The notes: generated from the letters alone by a model not told the origin. Positions 9,187-19,598 are shown, counted from the stretch's first letter. The stretch is 64,000 bases of DNA from Strigamia acuminata (GCA_949358305.1 OX442314.1:31295118-31359117), one strand, 5' to 3'. Numbers and translations are program-made.

Positions 9187-11409
9187 TTATTTAGGCAACA
9201 TGTCCGTCGAATGATCATTGGGATCCTTGTGCTCTGTGACGGTGCACAAAGGTCGGCCGGCGTTTGGTCCTGACCGGAAGCCAGGGTTGATGTGGAGCCA
9301 CACTTGCTTTATGCGGTCCACACCATCCCTTCGTCCAAAACCCATCTCGAAGTACTCCTGCGGGTCTTGAGGCGTAATTCGAGCGAACACCAGGCGTTGA
9401 TGCAGGATCCACGGCTGTTGTTCCTTAATGTGGTTTTCCAGCCACGCGAGGACTCGGTTGCATAAATCCTCGCTGTTCTGGAGAATCGTTTTTGTTGCGC
9501 TCGTTATGTAGCAAAAGGCGTATAACGAGCGCAAACGTTGATAGGCGGTGAGGTGGGTGGCCATACTCGATCCCCTATCTCTCGGCGGCGAATCCTTTGG
9601 AGGAGGCGGCGGTGGCGGCGACTTCTTGCAGATCGAGAGGGATCTGGATCTGCGCAAAGCCGGGGTGCGTGTCTTTGGTCTGGCACCGCAGGCCACAGGC
9701 ACGACGAACTCGCGATCGTCGCTGTCGAGCCATTCCATCGGAGACGAGACGTTGCAACTCGGTGCCTCGGTTGCACGGGAAACACTCGACGTTGCCGTGA
9801 TGGCAGCGTGGAGTGGAGCTGCGGATGACGGTGGTGCGCCAGCGGGACGGACGGTAGCTCGTTCTGCTGCGCGTTGCTGCTTCAGCGCAGCCCATTCCTG
9901 CCGTAGTCGAATGGCGGATCCAGCCGGAGTTTCGCCAGTCGCCTCGGCTTGTTGCGTCAATTCGGCGAGCATCGTTGGAGGATCGGGGCGAACTGACTCC
10001 CAATCGTCCAGCAAGGCTCGTGGAAGCCCTAACGGCACGGTCCACAATCGAGTGGCGGCCGCCAGAGCAATCTGTGGGTCGGGAAAGACTCCTTGGAACA
10101 GGATTCGAAGCAGTCCCTCCGACAATTTCCTGTTCATTTTCTGCAGCGTCCGTTGCAGTTGCTTGTCGGACTTGCACGACGCAAGCTCTCGCGCAAGCCA
10201 CTGCCACTCTTTCTCACCTTCGCGGATCTGAGCGAGTTGGTATTCGTCCAGATGCGCGAGGTACATCGCTTGGGCTGTCTCGGGAAACGATGAGAATCGC
10301 CTCCAGAGATCAGCGCACTCCTGTGCGGGAAATGGTTCGTGAGAGACGTATCCCTCAAAACGGATGACCGATGTCACTTGTGGCACGGGCACCGATGGGT
10401 CTGGTCGCATGTCGCTGGTGACTGGACGGCAAGCGAACGGCAAAGAGGTGTTGACGTCTCCTTGACCGGCTTGCAAAGCGGCGATGCGACGATCTTCCTT
10501 CGCTATCTCGTCCGACCAGTCAATCTGGCAGGAGGAGGTGGAAGCGCTAAGCTGAGAAGCGTTGGATCTTTCTTCGCGCGACGAGAGTGAACTCCTCGTG
10601 GAAGATTGGCGCGATTGCACTCGAGGTCGGCTTCGGGATGCGGGTCTCGACACGGACTTCGAATGTCTTTTTGGCGGCGTCGACTCGCGTCGGTGATGTG
10701 AGCGATGACGAGTCTTCTGGAGTGGAGGTAACCCTCCAATGGCGCCTTCCCCCGACGACTGTGTTGGGGAGGAGCGACGGCCACTGTAGGGCGACCTCGA
10801 TGATCGCGACCTCGACGTGGAGCGCGGCGGCACCACGTGGATGGTGGAAGCGACCTGTACCCGGGGCTCAGGCTCTGGATACGGGTTTGGCACGAAATCA
10901 GCATGGAAACATCCGCCCATGGCTAGCTGATGCATTTCCGACTGGCATGTCGGCACCCAACGTTTCTTTCCGTCCGTTGTTACACGGAAAGATTCGTGGT
11001 AGAGGCGTACAACCTCGGCCTTGGTTTGGTCAAGACGTTGGAAGATGTCCTCCAAAATCTGTCGACGCTCCCACGCAGGAGCGTTGAAGTAGCGGCGATG
11101 GTCTCGCGTTTCTTGAGCGATCACTGTGAAGGCGAAGTCAAGCAACACGTTTCGCAGTGGTCCGAAGGTGTCGCGCTTTATTGCCCACTCGAGGGCGTCG
11201 CGATGACCGAATCCATCGATTAAATAAGCGATCCGAAACTTCGTTCCCCATCGCTTGTTTAAGGCCTTGGAGAATTTATGTCGGGCCGCCCAAAACGTCA
11301 GTCTTCCTTTGGACTTGATGATTTCTGGCGGCAATGCATGTCGCCAGACACCAGGAGCGGTCGGAACATCGGGGTGCAAGTCGAGATGCGTCTCCCGAAG
11401 TTGGATGAT
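9187..11409 (-). CDS. Third ORF of the gypsy-type element, main exon (unknown function)
   Basis: An open frame of 741 codons in the env position, but with no signal peptide, no membrane segment and no Cys-rich ectodomain, so it is not a typical envelope. The start of the long frame has no ATG; the minus strand reads TTTTACAG (splice acceptor) just before 11409, and the frame entering there is phase 0. The N-terminal 180 residues are globular, with aromatic and charged residues. About 190-310 is Arg/Ser-rich, resembling RS-domain or nucleic-acid-binding tails. A second folded-looking block follows, then a proline run near residue 600 and a C-terminal globular block of about 120 residues. I do not recognise the family. 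Candidates include a second gag-like or accessory RNA-binding protein. Intact length and identical LTRs suggest it is still under use. Confidence 0.7.
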   Translation of the reverse strand: MIQLRETHLDLHPDVPTAPGVWRHALPPEIIKSKGRLTFWAARHKFSKALNKRWGTKFRIAYLIDGFGHRDALEWAIKRDTFGPLRNVLLDFAFTVIAQETRDHRRYFNAPAWERRQILEDIFQRLDQTKAEVVRLYHESFRVTTDGKKRWVPTCQSEMHQLAMGGCFHADFVPNPYPEPEPRVQVASTIHVVPPRSTSRSRSSRSPYSGRRSSPTQSSGEGAIGGLPPLQKTRHRSHHRRESTPPKRHSKSVSRPASRSRPRVQSRQSSTRSSLSSREERSNASQLSASTSSCQIDWSDEIAKEDRRIAALQAGQGDVNTSLPFACRPVTSDMRPDPSVPVPQVTSVIRFEGYVSHEPFPAQECADLWRRFSSFPETAQAMYLAHLDEYQLAQIREGEKEWQWLARELASCKSDKQLQRTLQKMNRKLSEGLLRILFQGVFPDPQIALAAATRLWTVPLGLPRALLDDWESVRPDPPTMLAELTQQAEATGETPAGSAIRLRQEWAALKQQRAAERATVRPAGAPPSSAAPLHAAITATSSVSRATEAPSCNVSSPMEWLDSDDREFVVPVACGARPKTRTPALRRSRSLSICKKSPPPPPPPKDSPPRDRGSSMATHLTAYQRLRSLYAFCYITSATKTILQNSEDLCNRVLAWLENHIKEQQPWILHQRLVFARITPQDPQEYFEMGFGRRDGVDRIKQVWLHINPGFRSGPNAGRPLCTVTEHKDPNDHSTDMLPK

Positions 11410-11761
11410 CTGTAAAATATTCGAAGAAATAATTAAAATCCATTTTTTCGTGTAAAATAATTATTTCCGAATTTTCAGTGAATAAAATCACGGGTGAGAT
11501 TTCATTCGGCAGTTTAGATTCGTTAAATTTTTCAAAATATTTGAAAAATCGTGAAAAACGTTGTTTCCGACGGCTATGTTTCAGTGTTTGGAGCGTTACC
11601 ATAGCAACGCCTCAAAAATGAGACACAGCGCCATCTGATGATAAAAATGGCGGCGCCTTCTTGCGAAGGCGTTACCAACGAACTTTTCGCTTTTTCCGAG
11701 TGAAAATGCACTTTTAATTACTTTTCATGACTGAAAGGTAATTTTATTTTAATTTATTTAC
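11410..11761 (-). other. Predicted intron in ORF3
   Basis: On the element strand a donor CGG|GTAAAT at 11761 and an acceptor TTTTACAG| ending at 11410 bound 352 AT-rich bases. Exons on both sides join in phase 0, and a stop appears five codons beyond the donor if unspliced. Predicted from sequence only. Confidence 0.6.
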
Positions 11762-12025
11762 CCGGTCGTGTCTCTGTGCACGAGTTTCGCCGTTTGGATC
11801 GGCGAATAGGCCTCCTCGTAGTCGGGGCTGAGACGGCGTGACCGGCAAACGGGCAGCAGCGTCGGCCAGAGCGGCTTGAGCTTCGGCGGACGCTTCGGCG
11901 GACTCTTCGGTGACATCCACGGATGTATTCGAAGTGTTTGCGGAACCAAGCAGCGTCGAATTTGTCTCTAATTCGAGGCTGTTGGCGCCGGCTTCGCTTC
12001 CTTCTTTCGGTTCCTCTCCTTCCAT
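11762..12025 (-). CDS. Predicted first coding exon of the third ORF
   Basis: The ATG at 12025 opens an 88-codon acidic, Ala/Glu/Ser-rich exon that ends RAQRHDR exactly at the predicted donor. Joining to 11409 gives 828 residues in one frame, and the junction falls in a charged, helix-like segment that reads smoothly. A second small intron may lie upstream: GTAAGT at 12111 and an acceptor TTTGAATTAG ending at 12034 bracket 78 bases just before the ATG. This implies the third ORF is expressed from a spliced subgenomic RNA, as env is in other retroelements. Confidence 0.6.
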
Positions 12026-12234
12026 TTGAACGACTAATTCAAATAGAAAAGAAAAACGAAAATTAATTTATTAGTTTTTCCTTGGAAAATTCCAAAGAAA
12101 AAACTACTTACAATTGAAGAATCTCGTTGAAATAATCCGGTTGTCGCTTTTGGTTTTTTGGGAGATGAGCACTTAGCACACGTGTGAGATCGAAGTGAAC
12201 TCAGACGCGAAGTGATCAGTTCAAATACCGGAAG
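12026..12234 (-). other. Spacer between pol and ORF3 with a possible small intron
   Basis: About 210 bases without ORF. On the element strand it contains the GTAAGT donor (12111-12106) and acceptor (ending 12034) described for the ORF3 leader. Confidence 0.4.
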
Positions 12235-15200
12235 TTACGTTTGGGTAACGTCGCTGTTAGCGACGTCATCCAATCTCATTGGTTGTTTGGTTACCTTAGG
12301 GCTCGAGGAATTGCTCCTGACGTCATAAGGCTGATCCCTGGATCTCGAGGTTATCGAGGGGAGAAGACACATGTTGTTTTTTCCTCTCGGTTTACGAGTC
12401 CGAAGATTATATCTCTTTGTCGGCGAGGGATTTATTGTATTTAAATCGCCGTCTTCATTGTCATCGGAGACCGAGTCAGATGAGTCTTTTATTTCAGATG
12501 TTTTTTGTTTCTTTTCTAAAAACACCTTTTTATTTAATTTTTTAGCAATTTCAAGCTTTTTGAAACTGTCACGAAGTTCAACGTCGTTATTCACGAGGTC
12601 TGACTCCATTTGTGGTTTGGATGAATTATCGACAGGTATTTTCTTTAATTCATCGTCATCTAACGTATTAATTATATTTTCAGTCTTTTGACCGACTTCT
12701 TCGCCTTCTAACCATACTTCCTGATCGAAACTCGGGAAATACGGAGTTAATTCAGACGAATGGACAGCTGGAAATATTTCGTTATTTTCTAGCTTTCTCA
12801 ATTCTACGGATCCTCCCTGTAATACTTTGGTTATTACATATGGTCCTGTTCTTTTATCAGCGATGCCAGCTGCAATGCCGCGGGCAGCGCTCGACAAAAC
12901 ATGAGAATCTCTCCAAACTAAATCGTTTAATTTAAAATTGGAGAACTTCTCACCTTCTTTTTTAAGATTTACTCGTCTACGCAAATCTAACACGTGTGAC
13001 ATCATGTGCTGATATGTTTCGGCGATAACGGCTTCTAATTTTTGCACGTATAAATGTGGGTTTTTTGGATCTACGACCAAAATTCCTTCAGGTATTCTTG
13101 GATCCCAAGGTACTCTGAGTTCGCGAAAAAAGTTAAGAAATGCGGGAGAGAAGTCTCTTCCTCTCGTCACCGTAGTTCTCAAGCTAAATGCAAATTCACG
13201 CAAATATTCGTCCCATTTGGAATGAACCGATGAATAAATTGCAACCAAATATTTGATGTCACGGTTAACCCTTTCAACCGGGTTAGCTTGTGGGTGATAT
13301 GTTGAAGTTGGTGTTGGAACCATCTTGAACTTTTCACAAAATTTTTTAAAGACTTGGGCACGAAATTGCGGGCCGTTGTCAGAAATAATTTTACGAGGGA
13401 ATCCCATGCTCATGGAAAGGTGATAAATGCAATTTGCTACTTTTCCAGCAGTGGGGTTACACATTGGATATAATTCTGGCCAATGAGTTGCCACGTCAAG
13501 TATGACTAAAATATGTGTGTTGTTTTTGCGCGTCCGAGGTTTCGGGCCGGTCAAATCAACACTTAGACAGTCAAATGGGCTGTAAGGACCCATTTGCGCT
13601 GCTTCAATTTGTCCTTTCGTTCGAGGCTTGCAAGCTTGACAACGCTCGCAATGTCGAATGAATCTTGTAATGTCCGATTTCATGCCTTTCCAGGTATAAA
13701 TTCGGCGTGCTCGATAAAGAGTCCTTGCAATTCCTGGGTGGCCAGAGAGTGGGTGGCCATGCATTAGCCAAATAATTTTATACTTCAATGTCTGAGGTAC
13801 AAAAACTTTGAGTGCTCTCCCATCCTCCCCCAATTCATCAGACATTGTGGGATGAAATTGCATTAATAAGTCATCTTCAATTAAGAAGGTGGTTGCGTGT
13901 TTTCTATATTGTTTCCTCTGTAGTCGCGTTGTGACGTCAGGCGGAAATTGATTACAATTTAAAAAATTACGCATTAATTGGCAAACTTTATCTTCTTTCT
14001 GGGCCTTGATTATGTCTTCCCTTGTGGGGGGTTCACAATCAAGACGCTCTACAATTTTGGCGACAAATGCTTTTATTAAAACATTTGACGAAGGAACTTG
14101 GAATTTCCTTGAAATTTGCGCTCTTATGACGTCATCTGATTCCTCAGAGGAGTCATAAATTTTAGTCCAATAGTTGACGAATTCATGATCTTCCTTTTCC
14201 TCCAGTGTGGAGACAGGAAGTTCATGAAATTTTCCCATTTTCCAATTTCGTTGTGGTGATGGACAATAAGATAATAATTCGTCATTATCTCCATCATCTT
14301 CAGGATTTTCCGGTTTATCAATTGGTGATCTGGATAAAGCATCCGCTAAAACATTTAGTGGACCTTTAATATATTGAATTTCGAAAGAGTAGCGCATCAG
14401 CTCCATTTGCCAACGCGCTAACCTTCCGGCAGGTTCGTCTAACTGCATCAACCATTTTAATGCTTGATGGTCAGTCCTTACTATGAATGTTGTAAATTCC
14501 AAGTAATGTCGAAATTTACGTAATGCCCAGATTACCGCTAGGCACTCCAATTCTGTGGCGCTGTAATTTATCTCAGCAGGTTGCAAACTTCTGCTGGCAT
14601 AAACACAAGGCACTTCGATATTTTGATCATCGATTTCCCTCATTTGCATAAGCGCGGCGCCAAGTCCTTTTCTGCTGGCGTCGGTATGCACAATAAATGG
14701 TTCTGTCAAATCAGGCATGGCCATTGTTTCTGCATTCGTCAAAGCATCTTTTATTTGATCAAAAGCTTCTTGATGAATTTCTGACCAAATAAATTCCACA
14801 TCCTTTTTGAGTAAAGGACGTAGAGGTTCCGTCATGACTGCCAGATTCTTGAGTAATCGGTGAAAAAAGTTCACCATTCCCAAAAATCTTTGCAACTCTT
14901 TCAAATTTGAAGGAGCTGGCATTTCTTTAATGGCGGCGACTTTTTTAGGGTCGACACTAACTCCTTGAACACTTAACTTGTAACCAAGAAAAGTTAATTC
15001 TTTTCTGCCAAATTTCGATTTTTCTGGATGAACATGAAGATTTGCATTTTCAAGTTTACTCAGAATTTCTTCCAGATGAATCATGTGTTCTTCAAAATTT
15101 TCTGATATAATAATTATATCATCGAGGTATGCCCATGCGAATTTTCGATAGGCGTCCCCCAAAATTTTCTCTATCAACTTTTGAAAAGTTGACGGCGCAT

Positions 15201-16683
15201 TTACGAGACCAAAGGGCATGACTCGAAATTGTAGTCGACCCAAAGGGCTCCAAAACGCAGTTTTAGCACGGTCATTCGGATGAACCTCTATTTGCCAATA
15301 GCCTTTTGACAAATCTATTGTTGTGACCCATTCAAACCTTCCGAGTTCTCGCAAGATTTCCTCAATGCTGGGCATTTGAGGAGGGTCGTATAATGTATGT
15401 GCATTGAGTGGTCTAAAATCAATGCAGAGTCTCGGATCACAATCCGGACGCATCACTAGAACTATTCGCATTCCATAGTCTCCAGTGGCTTGTTCAACGT
15501 ATCCATTATCCAACATGTCTTGACAGATTTGACGGATAATTTCACGTTTTTGTGGATTTACGCTTTTAAACGGAACTCTAATAGGAACTTTAGTGTCCAG
15601 TTTAATTTCATGCCTAACGAGGTGTGTTCTACCTGGTCGGCGAGATAAAATCTTTTCATGTTTCTTTAATACTCTTTCAAGCATTAAATTATTTTCCATT
15701 GACAAATTAGCGTCGCTAACAAGTCTTTGTACTACATTTTCTTCATCGGCAACTTTAGCTTGACATGCAGTGGCGGAACCAGCTTTCATGTGATTTACTT
15801 TAATAAAGTCGCTATTCATTATTTCTTCAGGTGGATCAAGGAACTCTTGATAACGATCAAGAATCGCTTGAGGAACAAAAGGTAAATCTTCTTTCAAAGA
15901 CTTGACAAAATTCCAAGACATGGTCTTAGGATTTGGTTGAATATTGAGTCGATTCATGAAATCACATCCTAATAAAATAATAGGATATTTATTTCTTAAA
16001 ATTATGAATGGATGACTTAACATCCCGTGTGTCCACGCAAAAGAAAGTAGGAGAGTTCCTTCAGGGACTACATCTTCTGAAGCAGTCGTAACTCTCACAT
16101 CCGGTCCAATTGGTCGAATTTCATCTTCCAGTTTCAGCGAAATTACTACGGAGTAGGCCATGAAGCTTCGATTAGCTCCAGAGTCTAACATCCCTGTTAT
16201 CATACCGTTTGCCGTCTGCAATCGAATCGTCGGCAAATCATTGCTGTTTGGTATGTCCGCGTACTTGCACTTAAAACGTCGCGGTGGCTTAATTTCTATC
16301 GGCGGATCCAATGGTAATTCGTCCAATAAATCATTAGTGACTAACGTTGTAGCCATTAATTTTTCAATACATTCATCAAGACCAGGTAAATCAATTTTAT
16401 CTGATCCTTCAGTGATTTCAGGTGTTGGCCTAGTTTTTCCATCTAGCAAAGTAACAGCATCTTTCATTTTAGATTCCCAATCAACTTTTAATTGTTGAAC
16501 TTTTTCTTTAAAAAATTCTTCAGTGATGTTTTCATTTTGCAGCACAAGCCTTAAACTGGAAACATCAATTTTTGGAAATATTAAATTATTTTCTAATTCT
16601 AATTTAATCTGAGTATTCAAAAATTCATCTAAAATTTGAGATGGTGTTAGTTCATTTTCCGAGGCGGTAGGCGTCGCATCCAC
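12235..16683 (-). CDS. pol: Pol polyprotein of the gypsy-type element
   Basis: Aspartic protease, reverse transcriptase, RNase H and integrase in the Ty3/gypsy order. Visible motifs, counting from the GTG at 16683: protease MLDSGANRSF near residue 165; reverse transcriptase with LRFCIDFRPLN-type and YLDD (near 519) motifs; RNase H VHTDASRKGLGAAL near 664; integrase zinc finger HPGIARTLYRARRI..CERCQAC near 985-1015; catalytic core Asp in VDLTGPK (about 1043), ISDNGPQF (about 1103) and Glu in NPVERVNRDIK (about 1136). The C-terminal 250 residues are charged. No ATG is needed: the frame is open into the end of gag and is in the -1 register, so the product is probably a Gag-Pol fusion made by frameshifting. 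The frame is intact over about 1,480 codons. Confidence 0.95.
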   Translation of the reverse strand: MDATPTASENELTPSQILDEFLNTQIKLELENNLIFPKIDVSSLRLVLQNENITEEFFKEKVQQLKVDWESKMKDAVTLLDGKTRPTPEITEGSDKIDLPGLDECIEKLMATTLVTNDLLDELPLDPPIEIKPPRRFKCKYADIPNSNDLPTIRLQTANGMITGMLDSGANRSFMAYSVVISLKLEDEIRPIGPDVRVTTASEDVVPEGTLLLSFAWTHGMLSHPFIILRNKYPIILLGCDFMNRLNIQPNPKTMSWNFVKSLKEDLPFVPQAILDRYQEFLDPPEEIMNSDFIKVNHMKAGSATACQAKVADEENVVQRLVSDANLSMENNLMLERVLKKHEKILSRRPGRTHLVRHEIKLDTKVPIRVPFKSVNPQKREIIRQICQDMLDNGYVEQATGDYGMRIVLVMRPDCDPRLCIDFRPLNAHTLYDPPQMPSIEEILRELGRFEWVTTIDLSKGYWQIEVHPNDRAKTAFWSPLGRLQFRVMPFGLVNAPSTFQKLIEKILGDAYRKFAWAYLDDIIIISENFEEHMIHLEEILSKLENANLHVHPEKSKFGRKELTFLGYKLSVQGVSVDPKKVAAIKEMPAPSNLKELQRFLGMVNFFHRLLKNLAVMTEPLRPLLKKDVEFIWSEIHQEAFDQIKDALTNAETMAMPDLTEPFIVHTDASRKGLGAALMQMREIDDQNIEVPCVYASRSLQPAEINYSATELECLAVIWALRKFRHYLEFTTFIVRTDHQALKWLMQLDEPAGRLARWQMELMRYSFEIQYIKGPLNVLADALSRSPIDKPENPEDDGDNDELLSYCPSPQRNWKMGKFHELPVSTLEEKEDHEFVNYWTKIYDSSEESDDVIRAQISRKFQVPSSNVLIKAFVAKIVERLDCEPPTREDIIKAQKEDKVCQLMRNFLNCNQFPPDVTTRLQRKQYRKHATTFLIEDDLLMQFHPTMSDELGEDGRALKVFVPQTLKYKIIWLMHGHPLSGHPGIARTLYRARRIYTWKGMKSDITRFIRHCERCQACKPRTKGQIEAAQMGPYSPFDCLSVDLTGPKPRTRKNNTHILVILDVATHWPELYPMCNPTAGKVANCIYHLSMSMGFPRKIISDNGPQFRAQVFKKFCEKFKMVPTPTSTYHPQANPVERVNRDIKYLVAIYSSVHSKWDEYLREFAFSLRTTVTRGRDFSPAFLNFFRELRVPWDPRIPEGILVVDPKNPHLYVQKLEAVIAETYQHMMSHVLDLRRRVNLKKEGEKFSNFKLNDLVWRDSHVLSSAARGIAAGIADKRTGPYVITKVLQGGSVELRKLENNEIFPAVHSSELTPYFPSFDQEVWLEGEEVGQKTENIINTLDDDELKKIPVDNSSKPQMESDLVNNDVELRDSFKKLEIAKKLNKKVFLEKKQKTSEIKDSSDSVSDDNEDGDLNTINPSPTKRYNLRTRKPRGKNNMCLLPSITSRSRDQPYDVRSNSSSPKVTKQPMRLDDVANSDVTQT

Positions 16684-16716
16684 TAGACCGTCTGGATGCG
16701 CGCTTACAAGTTTTTT
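16675..16716 (-). promoter_or_regulatory. Programmed -1 frameshift signal between gag and pol
   Basis: On the element strand the gag frame reads CTA AAA AAC TTG TAA; A AAA AAC (16716-16710) is a canonical slippery heptamer two codons before the gag stop. Nine nucleotides later a perfect 7-bp stem, CGCATCC (16700-16694) with GGATGCG (16681-16675), closes a 12-nt loop. Pol is in the -1 frame relative to gag, as this signal predicts. Confidence 0.85.
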
Positions 16717-19598
16717 AGAAGTTCGCCGATTGATTTCATCGATTTCTCGAACTCTTCTATAATCTTGTCTTTGCTCGATTTTCTGTCAGGACATTCTTTA
16801 GCCCAATGTCCCAATTTTTTACAAATATTACACGGGTCAGTAGCAGGCGATTTCGCGACTTTCGGCGAAGGCGAACTTGAACGTTTGGCTTCGTCCTTTT
16901 TAGGGGTCGGCGACTTCGATCTACTGAGTGCGTCTGTCTTTGGTGAACCAAAAGTAACGTTTTTAGGCGCCATCTTTGGTCCAAATTTTCGAGCTACTGC
17001 GTTATTACGGGCTAATAAAGCAGCTGCAGCCTCGCTTTCTGGTTCCGAGTCAGATTTCTCTGGTTCAGAAACAGTTTCCATTTCTGTCACTTCGGCTAAG
17101 TGAGCTTTAGGGGTTGGATGTGGATTTTTCCCATCCGATCCCTTTTTAGATTCCTTAGCAGTCTCTGCCAAAAAATCTCCTCGTTTTGGGGGTTGCAAAA
17201 GAGGGGTGTTAGCAAAACGTGTGTCTTTTGCCAATTCTTTTCTCCTTTGCTGTCGCTTAGCGTACGCAACCTTTTCATCAGCTGGTAAGTAAGCTTTATA
17301 ATTTTCATCTATTCTTATCTGGTTAGCTCGCATAAATTTGGCTAATTCAGCGAAACCACCCGGATAAGGTGCTCGTACAGAAAGTAGAACATTTTTTGAA
17401 TAATCTGTCAATCCACGACGGAATTGACGATCAATGGCTGCGTCTCCCATCGTATAAGGGAGAGTGACCAATAAATCCTCAGTCCTTCTTAAATAAGAGC
17501 GAAGACTTTCGCCTTTATTTTGAGAAAGATTATCCCACATTTGTAATAAGTCTTCACTTGACTCTCCATACTCAGTCATGAATTCTTCTACAAAGTGGTT
17601 CCAATTTTGAAATTGTTTAGAATAAAACCATTTCTCAGCTCGGTCTATAAGAGCTTTTGGTACTACTCTTTTCAAAGCAGTGTGACATGCAATGCCATTC
17701 AACCTTGAAATTCGTAAAACTTCATCTAAAAGAGTGGATCCAGCTTCCCATTCTCCATCGAATAAAGCGGGTTTGATGTGATCCCATCTAATAGTTCTTT
17801 CGTCAACTAGATCGTGTGTCCAGTTGATTGCAGTATATTGGGCAATTTTCTGTCGTAATGCGATGTCAGCATTATCGGCAGTAGCGTCAGATCGATCGGA
17901 AGATCGACGATCAGCTAATAATCGATCAATTTCTTCAGCAGTGTAATAATGAGTATTACGCCGAGAAGAGTGGCCTCGATGTCGACGTCGATGAGATCGA
18001 TGTCGATTATCGCGTTCTTGTTGCGCATTCACATCAGAATCCGACCTTGAATCAGATTGTGAATTTGAAGGCGTGTTGAAATGTGGTGTTTCAGGTGGGT
18101 CGGGTGGGTCGCCGTCATCATCTGGTGGTCGACGTCCACCTCCAGGTGGTCCATCTCCATGTCCATCTGAATTTCCTCCATCTGGTGGATTTCTTCTATA
18201 CTGACCCCCACCTGGCGGGCTTTCATGTCCGTCGGGTGGTTCGCGTGCTGGATTCGTGTCTCGTCGACTTCTTTTTGACGAGTCTTGCTGTTGAGCCAGT
18301 GGTATCGTTCGAGTAACATGAATACCAGTTTCATGCCGTCTATTTCGATCGTCTACCATCCCCAACAGTCGGTCACTGTTGTGAAAAATAGGATTTCGAT
18401 TACCAGGAAGTGGATTGCGATCAGCTCTCCTTTCCTCGGAATCTGAAGGACGTTTTCTTTTTGAGCGATGGCGGCGACGCGAACGTTGGTCGTCATCACT
18501 CGATAATCCAGATTGGCTACTTAACTCTGAAACAACAGAAATTGTTATTGTTTCGGGAGTCAAAATAGGGACAGTTGGCGCAGCCATTTCTGGTTGCACC
18601 AATTGGTCAGTATAATTCCTTGCTTGCAAACGATCTTTCATTTCTGCAAGCTCTTCTTGAGCGCGCAACAAATCAGCTCGGAGAATTTCATTCTCATTTA
18701 TTTGATTTTGCGATTCTTCTGGTTGTAATCGCTTAGCAGGGTCGCTAGACTTGACTTGTCCGCTCGTACTGGGTTGATCCAGCGAGTGGAAAATCTCATC
18801 TTCACGCTTAGCTATTTTGCTCTCGCGAGTACGCTGTGTTTTAGCACGTGTGTCTAATTCAGCAGCATATCTCACTAATTGATTATGATTGCGTTGGTAG
18901 TGGTCTGCCAAATCAATCAATTCTTTATTTTTCTGCTCCAACTTACTTTTGGTAAGTTCGAGCTGTCTCCGCGCCTCTTGGTGTGAGCGAATTGAAAGTT
19001 CATTTCTAGTATTCATTTTAGAAAGATCTTCCACTTCACCTTTTAATCTGTATTCTCTAGCTTTTTGGGCTAGAAATTCCTCATTTTGTCGATTGAGTTC
19101 CATGTGTTGGAGCTCAACCTCCGCTTTTTGTTGTTGAAGCTCAGCTTCTTTTCGTTCCATTTCAAATTGTAAATTTGAAACGGCACGATCAGTGTGAAGT
19201 CGTATCATGGCGCGATGAATCTCTTCCACCGTCATGTCGTCCGTTATTTGGGCGCCATCCTGGCGTGCTTGATTTCTCAAAGCATCCAACATGGTCATGC
19301 GAGGAGGTGATTCGTGAGACGATTCACTTTCCATTTCACGTAACGTATTTTCCACTTCCTCCAGTGGAAGTGGCGGGAGTTCTTGGTCGTTAGAACTCGC
19401 ACTTGAAGCGCTCAGGGCTCGAGCAACTTCATTTTCAGCATCCTTAAGTTGTTTCGGATCTGGAACTGGCGTTATTTCTTCAGAAATAATTTTCTCCATA
19501 AGCATTTCAGGCTCGAGAGCCGGCAAAACCGTCGCTGCTCGTTTCTGAGTGCTTGGTCGACCTCGCTGTCGTTTTACAATTTGCATTGGCGTAGCCAT
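16704..19598 (-). CDS. gag: Gag polyprotein of the gypsy-type element
   Basis: A 964-residue structural protein, start ATG at 19598, about 70 bases after the primer site. Residues 1-110 are polar; about 125-250 is strongly coiled-coil (Glu/Gln/Arg heptads such as ERKEAELQQQKAEVELQ); about 370-560 is Arg/Ser and Gly/Pro-rich with RRHRSKRKRP and GGG/PPD blocks; about 590-790 is the gag core (LFDGEWEAG, AEKWFYSKQF, LRSYLRRTEDLL). A single CCHC knuckle, CNICKKLGHWAKEC, lies near 922. The protein is long for a gypsy gag because of the extra coiled coil and RS region. The stop at 16706-16704 overlaps the frameshift signal leading to pol. Confidence 0.93.
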   Translation of the reverse strand: MATPMQIVKRQRGRPSTQKRAATVLPALEPEMLMEKIISEEITPVPDPKQLKDAENEVARALSASSASSNDQELPPLPLEEVENTLREMESESSHESPPRMTMLDALRNQARQDGAQITDDMTVEEIHRAMIRLHTDRAVSNLQFEMERKEAELQQQKAEVELQHMELNRQNEEFLAQKAREYRLKGEVEDLSKMNTRNELSIRSHQEARRQLELTKSKLEQKNKELIDLADHYQRNHNQLVRYAAELDTRAKTQRTRESKIAKREDEIFHSLDQPSTSGQVKSSDPAKRLQPEESQNQINENEILRADLLRAQEELAEMKDRLQARNYTDQLVQPEMAAPTVPILTPETITISVVSELSSQSGLSSDDDQRSRRRHRSKRKRPSDSEERRADRNPLPGNRNPIFHNSDRLLGMVDDRNRRHETGIHVTRTIPLAQQQDSSKRSRRDTNPAREPPDGHESPPGGGQYRRNPPDGGNSDGHGDGPPGGGRRPPDDDGDPPDPPETPHFNTPSNSQSDSRSDSDVNAQQERDNRHRSHRRRHRGHSSRRNTHYYTAEEIDRLLADRRSSDRSDATADNADIALRQKIAQYTAINWTHDLVDERTIRWDHIKPALFDGEWEAGSTLLDEVLRISRLNGIACHTALKRVVPKALIDRAEKWFYSKQFQNWNHFVEEFMTEYGESSEDLLQMWDNLSQNKGESLRSYLRRTEDLLVTLPYTMGDAAIDRQFRRGLTDYSKNVLLSVRAPYPGGFAELAKFMRANQIRIDENYKAYLPADEKVAYAKRQQRRKELAKDTRFANTPLLQPPKRGDFLAETAKESKKGSDGKNPHPTPKAHLAEVTEMETVSEPEKSDSEPESEAAAALLARNNAVARKFGPKMAPKNVTFGSPKTDALSRSKSPTPKKDEAKRSSSPSPKVAKSPATDPCNICKKLGHWAKECPDRKSSKDKIIEEFEKSMKSIGELLKNL

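Noticed and set aside
9538..11223. Several plus-strand frames of 65-227 codons
   Set aside because: They are antisense shadows of the GC-rich third ORF of the gypsy element.
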